Positions 49,032 through 52,488 of a DNA stretch of 52,488 nt are shown here, one piece after another. The notes beneath the pieces were generated by a model. It was not told where the DNA came from and made no database searches. It saw nothing but the letters and a program-made list of their open reading frames with translations. Numbering within the stretch: the stretch's first letter is position 1; each line of letters opens with the position of its first letter. A program made the position numbers and the translations under genes. The DNA is from Sphingobium terrigena (GTDB lineage: Bacteria; Pseudomonadota; Alphaproteobacteria; Sphingomonadales; Sphingomonadaceae): positions 1-52,488 of the forward strand of contig NZ_QVRA01000027.1 of NCBI RefSeq assembly GCF_003591655.1. The letters run 5' to 3'.

Positions 49032-50036
49032 ATGAAGGCTTTGCTGTCATTTTTCGAACCCTTCATCCTGATGCTCCTGGCCACCGTCGCCTTGGCGAGC
49101 TTTTTGCCAGCGCAGGGGCAATGGCGCGACGTGGTTTCGATCGTCGCCAATGCCGCGATCGTGCTCCTCTTTTTCCTGCATGGCGCGAAACTCTCCCGTC
49201 AGGCGATCATCGATGGCGCCAGGCACTGGCCCCTGCATCTCGCCGGGCTCGGACTGACCTTCGGCCTGTTTCCGCTGATTGGTCTTGCCTTCGCGCAGCT
49301 GCCGCTGTTCGATGGTTCGCTCCGGACCGGCATCCTTTTCCTCGCCGTCCTGCCTTCAACCGTGCAGTCCTCGATCGCCTTCACGGCGATGGCGCGGGGC
49401 AATGTGGCGGCGGCTGTGTGCAGCGCATCCTTCTCGAACCTAGTCGGCATCTTCCTGACGCCGCTTCTGGTTGCCTTGTTGATCCATGCGGATGGTCCTG
49501 CCGGCATTTCCTGGGATGCCGCCAGAACGATCATTCTTCAATTGCTGCTCCCGTTCATCGCAGGTCATGTTCTGCGTCCCGTGATTGGGGGCTTTGTCGC
49601 CCGGCACAAGCCGCTCGTGACCGTGGTCGATCGCGGCTCGATCCTGCTCGTCGTCTACAGCGCCTTCGGCGCCGCCGTCCTCAACGGGATCTGGACCATG
49701 GTGAATGGCAGCGATCTCCTCGCTCTGGGCGCGCTCTCGCTGACGCAGCTTGCGATTGTCTTGGTGCTGGCCTGGAACATCGGGAAGTGGCTGGGCTTCA
49801 AGCGCGAGGATCGGATCGTCCTGCTCTTCTGCGGGTCAAAAAAGAGCCTGGCCTCGGGCGTACCTATGGCCGGGGTCTTGTTTCCGGCCGCGACGGTCGG
49901 TTTGGTGATCCTGCCGCTCATGCTGTTTCACCAGATCCAGCTGATCATCTGTGCCGTTCTTGCACGGCGTCTGGGAGAGGAGCCGCCAGCGGCACACGCT
50001 CCGTTGCCCGACGACAGCGGGATCGCAGCCGCCTGA
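49032..50036 (+). CDS. Bile acid:sodium symporter (SLC10A7-like) family transporter
   Basis: 334 residues, ATG at 49032 four bases after the uraH stop. About ten membrane segments; VLLFFLHGAKLSRQAIIDGA and FLAVLPSTVQSSIAFTAMARGNVAAAVCSASFSN are typical of this family. The substrate is not bile acid in this setting; it may export or import an intermediate (for example oxalate, allantoin or an organic acid), inferred from the operon. Confidence 0.75.
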   Translation: MKALLSFFEPFILMLLATVALASFLPAQGQWRDVVSIVANAAIVLLFFLHGAKLSRQAIIDGARHWPLHLAGLGLTFGLFPLIGLAFAQLPLFDGSLRTGILFLAVLPSTVQSSIAFTAMARGNVAAAVCSASFSNLVGIFLTPLLVALLIHADGPAGISWDAARTIILQLLLPFIAGHVLRPVIGGFVARHKPLVTVVDRGSILLVVYSAFGAAVLNGIWTMVNGSDLLALGALSLTQLAIVLVLAWNIGKWLGFKREDRIVLLFCGSKKSLASGVPMAGVLFPAATVGLVILPLMLFHQIQLIICAVLARRLGEEPPAAHAPLPDDSGIAAA

Positions 50037-50069
50037 ATTCGCGAATGATTTCTTTCTTGGAGTGATATT

Positions 50070-51182
50070 ATGAAGACACGCGCCGCCGTTGCGTTCGAGG
50101 CGAAGAAGCCGCTTGAGATCGTCGAGCTGGACCTGGAAGGGCCCAAGGCCGGCGAGGTTCTGGTCGAGATCATGGCGACCGGCATCTGCCACACCGATGC
50201 CTATACGCTCGACGGTCTGGACAGCGAGGGCATCTTCCCGAGCGTGCTGGGCCATGAAGGCGCCGGCATCGTGCGCGAGGTCGGCGCGGGCGTCACCTCG
50301 GTGGTGCCGGGCGACCATGTCATTCCGCTCTACACGCCGGAATGCCGCCAGTGTAAGTCCTGCCTCTCGGGCAAGACGAACCTGTGCACCGCCATCCGCG
50401 CCACGCAGGGCAAGGGCCTGATGCCGGACGGCACGACCCGCTTCAGCTACAAGGGCCAGCCGATCTTCCATTATATGGGCTGCTCGACCTTCTCCAACTT
50501 CACCGTCCTGCCCGAGATCGCGGTCGCCAAGATCCGCGAGGACGCGCCGTTCAAGACCAGCTGCTATATTGGCTGCGGCGTGACCACCGGCGTCGGCGCG
50601 GTGATCAACACCGCCAAGGTGCAGGTCGGCGATAATGTCGTGATCTTCGGCCTGGGCGGCATCGGTCTCAACGTGATCCAGGGCGCGCGCCTTGCCGGCG
50701 CCAACAAGATCGTCGGCGTGGACATCAATCCCGATCGCGAGGAGTGGGGCCGCAAGTTCGGCATGACCGACTTCCTCAACTCCAAGGGCATGAGCCGCGA
50801 GGAGACGGTTGCGGCAATCGTCGCGCTGACCGACGGCGGCGCGGACTATACGTTCGACGCGACCGGCAACACCGAAGTGATGCGCACCGCGCTCGAAGCC
50901 TGCCATCGCGGCTGGGGCACCTCGATCATCATCGGCGTGGCCGAGGCGGGCAAGACCATCGAGACGCGCCCCTTCCAGCTCGTGACCGGCCGCAACTGGC
51001 GCGGCACGGCCTTCGGCGGCGCCAAGGGCCGCACCGACGTGCCCAAGATCGTCGACATGTACATGACAGGCAAGATCGAAATCGATCCGATGATCACCCA
51101 CGTCATGGGCCTGGAGGAGATCAACACCGCATTCGATCTCATGCACGCCGGCAAGAGCATCCGCTCGGTCGTCGTCTTCTGA
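50070..51182 (+). CDS. adhC: S-(hydroxymethyl)glutathione dehydrogenase, class III ADH
   Basis: 370 residues. Catalytic zinc ligands C40, H62, C169; structural zinc C92, C95, C98, C106; NAD-binding FGLGGIGLNVIQGARLAGA. It oxidizes the formaldehyde-glutathione adduct to S-formylglutathione. Codon use is more biased than its neighbours (high GC3), suggesting strong expression or a different origin. Its place at the end of an oxygenase and purine operon is consistent with formaldehyde release by N-demethylation. No S-formylglutathione hydrolase follows. Confidence 0.9.
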   Translation: MKTRAAVAFEAKKPLEIVELDLEGPKAGEVLVEIMATGICHTDAYTLDGLDSEGIFPSVLGHEGAGIVREVGAGVTSVVPGDHVIPLYTPECRQCKSCLSGKTNLCTAIRATQGKGLMPDGTTRFSYKGQPIFHYMGCSTFSNFTVLPEIAVAKIREDAPFKTSCYIGCGVTTGVGAVINTAKVQVGDNVVIFGLGGIGLNVIQGARLAGANKIVGVDINPDREEWGRKFGMTDFLNSKGMSREETVAAIVALTDGGADYTFDATGNTEVMRTALEACHRGWGTSIIIGVAEAGKTIETRPFQLVTGRNWRGTAFGGAKGRTDVPKIVDMYMTGKIEIDPMITHVMGLEEINTAFDLMHAGKSIRSVVVF

Positions 51183-51202
51183 TTTCCGGCGGGGAGGGGC
51201 GC

Positions 51203-52369
51203 ATGTCTTTAGATCATGGCGATGTCGTCATCGTCGGCGCGGGCCACGGTGGTGCGCAGGCTGCCCTCTCCCTGCGGCAGCTTGGTTTCGAGGGCTCGAT
51301 CCTGATGATCGGTCGCGACGAAGAGCCACCCTATGAACGTCCGCCGCTCAGCAAGGATTATCTCGCCGGGGAAAAGGATTTCGAGCGGCTGTACATTCGT
51401 CCACGGCAAAGCTGGGCCGAGAAGCAAATTGAGCTTTGTCTTGGGGCCGAGGTGGTCGCGGTCGATGCAGATGCCCATGTTGTTCACCTGAAGGACGGTC
51501 GGGCGGTCTCCTATGGACAGCTGGTCTGGGCCACGGGCGGCGAGGCCCGAACCCTAAATTGTCGGGGTCATAGTCTGGAGGGTGTCCATACTGTCCGGCA
51601 TAGGTCGGATGTTGACCGGATAAAGACCGACTTGTCGGCCGGAGCTTGGCAGGTGGTTGTTGTTGGTGGCGGCTATGTGGGGCTCGAAGCGGCCGCAGTC
51701 CTCACCAAGCTTGGTTGCCAGGTAACGCTCGTCGAGGCCTGCCCTCGCGTTCTCGCGCGTGTCGCTGGCGAACAGATTTCCGCTTTTTATGAGGCCGAAC
51801 ATCGTCGCCAAGGCGTCGACCTGCGGGTCAATGCTGAGGTCACTGCATTGCACGGTCAAGACGGCCGGGTCTGCAGTGTCGAACTTGCGGGGGGTGAGGT
51901 GATCCCGACCGATATGGTGATCGTCGGGATTGGGATCGTCCCTTCGGTGGCGCCCCTCATCGGAGCAGGCGCGCAGGGTGGCGCAAATATCGATGTCGAC
52001 GATCAGTGCCGAAGCAGCCTCTCCGACATATTCGCGATTGGAGATTGCGCTGCGCATGTCAGCAAATTTGCCGGCGGCGTCCGGCTGCGCATAGAATCCG
52101 TCCAGAACGCCAACGACATGGCGAAAACCGTGGCTCAGGCGATTATTGGCATGCCTGCCTCCTATGCGGCTACGCCCTGGTTCTGGTCGAATCAGTTCGA
52201 TCTCAAGCTGCAGACCGTCGGGCTTTCGATCGGCCATGACGAAGCTATTCTCAGGGGCGATCCAGCATCCCGCCGCTTCAGTGTGATTTACCTCAAGGCC
52301 GGCACCGTCATCGCCTTGGATTGCGTCAACGCAACGCGCGATTATGTGCAGGGCAAGCGTCTGGTGTAA
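51203..52369 (+). CDS. Ferredoxin reductase (putidaredoxin reductase-like)
   Basis: 388 residues, ATG at 51203 with GGGGAGG upstream. FAD motif VVIVGAGHGGAQAAL, the PPYERPPLSKDYLAG segment and NADH-binding VVVVGGGYVGLEAA with DIFAIGDCA are typical of CamA/ThcD-type reductases for [2Fe-2S] ferredoxins. Likely to supply the Rieske oxygenase. No ferredoxin gene is seen in the window. Confidence 0.85.
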   Translation: MSLDHGDVVIVGAGHGGAQAALSLRQLGFEGSILMIGRDEEPPYERPPLSKDYLAGEKDFERLYIRPRQSWAEKQIELCLGAEVVAVDADAHVVHLKDGRAVSYGQLVWATGGEARTLNCRGHSLEGVHTVRHRSDVDRIKTDLSAGAWQVVVVGGGYVGLEAAAVLTKLGCQVTLVEACPRVLARVAGEQISAFYEAEHRRQGVDLRVNAEVTALHGQDGRVCSVELAGGEVIPTDMVIVGIGIVPSVAPLIGAGAQGGANIDVDDQCRSSLSDIFAIGDCAAHVSKFAGGVRLRIESVQNANDMAKTVAQAIIGMPASYAATPWFWSNQFDLKLQTVGLSIGHDEAILRGDPASRRFSVIYLKAGTVIALDCVNATRDYVQGKRLV

Positions 52370-52401
52370 GCGCCGACGGAAGGTGGCGTTGACGCGGCCT
52401 G

Positions 52402-52488
52402 TCAGGCTTTTCGGCGTGTCCGTGGCGCCCATTTTTTCGCAAGCGCTTCCAGCCTTGCCTCGATCAGGGGGATATCGGGCTTGGCGTT
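52402..52488 (-). CDS. C-terminal fragment of an unidentified gene entering from the right edge
   Basis: 28 codons ending at TGA (52402-52404): NAKPDIPLIEARLEALAKKW then APRTRRKA. Helical and basic; the rest lies outside the window. Convergent with the reductase gene; the 32-base gap has no clear terminator. Confidence 0.4.
   Translation of the reverse strand, partial: NAKPDIPLIEARLEALAKKWAPRTRRKA

Noticed and set aside
1..52488. tRNA, rRNA, CRISPR arrays, known riboswitches
   Set aside because: No cloverleaf, ribosomal sequence, regularly spaced repeats or recognisable riboswitch core was found on reading both strands.

Overview
The window looks like Alphaproteobacteria, most likely a sphingomonad (Sphingobium, Sphingomonas or Novosphingobium). 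The signs are high GC, a TonB-dependent receptor dedicated to a catabolic cluster, DUF736 and DUF2493 plasmid-type genes, and tightly overlapping ATGA operons. This placement is inferred from gene content and was not tested by a search. I saw no rRNA, tRNA or CRISPR array.

Region A (1-14.0 kb) is accessory cargo of a plasmid or integrative element. It starts with the 5' end of an IS5-type transposase running off the left edge. It continues with hypothetical genes, a DUF5983 protein, a DUF6880 protein, a HerA-like ATPase, a Myb/SANT-repeat DNA-binding protein, a PAPS-reductase-like protein with a probable 3' frameshift, DUF736, two paralogous DUF2493 proteins and a third SLOG-type protein. Several of the later genes sit as separate units, each closed by a hairpin terminator, and two of them share a purine-rich leader.

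Region B (14.5-21.4 kb) is a mobilization module of ATGA-overlapping genes: a ribbon-helix-helix MobC-like protein (TTG start, perfect RBS), a TraD/VirD4 coupling protein, a MobF relaxase-helicase, an unknown protein and a secreted lytic transglycosylase. An AT-rich gap (21.4-21.77 kb) follows.

Region C (21.8-25.8 kb) is a scar. A glycosyl/glycerophosphotransferase-like gene overlaps the 3' remnant of a serine recombinase. A complete IS21-family element (23045-25539, perfect 29-bp ends, istA and istB) comes next, then the 5' remnant of an FAD-dependent oxidoreductase. The two remnants belong to different genes and no target duplication is visible, so the IS marks a rearrangement junction.

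Region D (25.9-52.4 kb) is a purine-catabolic island. The lower pathway is nearly complete and Hpx-like: FAD monooxygenase (candidate urate hydroxylase), 5-hydroxyisourate hydrolase, OHCU decarboxylase, PuuE allantoinase, allantoate amidohydrolase, ureidoglycine-glyoxylate aminotransferase, AtzG/AtzE/AtzH-like HpxX/Y/Z (candidate oxalurate hydrolysis) and the gamma-glutamyltransferase-fold HpxW (oxamate to oxalate). Uptake is covered by a TonB receptor overlapping an NCS2 nucleobase permease. The upper pathway is unusual. There is no xanthine dehydrogenase in the window. Instead there are four isopenicillin-N-synthase-type Fe(II)/2-oxoglutarate oxygenases, a Rieske oxygenase and a VOC protein, plus an S-(hydroxymethyl)glutathione dehydrogenase and a ferredoxin reductase. 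I infer oxygenase-based attack on purines, probably N-methylated ones (methylxanthines or methylurates), with formaldehyde handled by the glutathione enzyme. Two of the oxygenases form an inverted pair with a near-identical C-terminal half, a sign of gene conversion. Three LysR regulators and one TetR regulator are interspersed.
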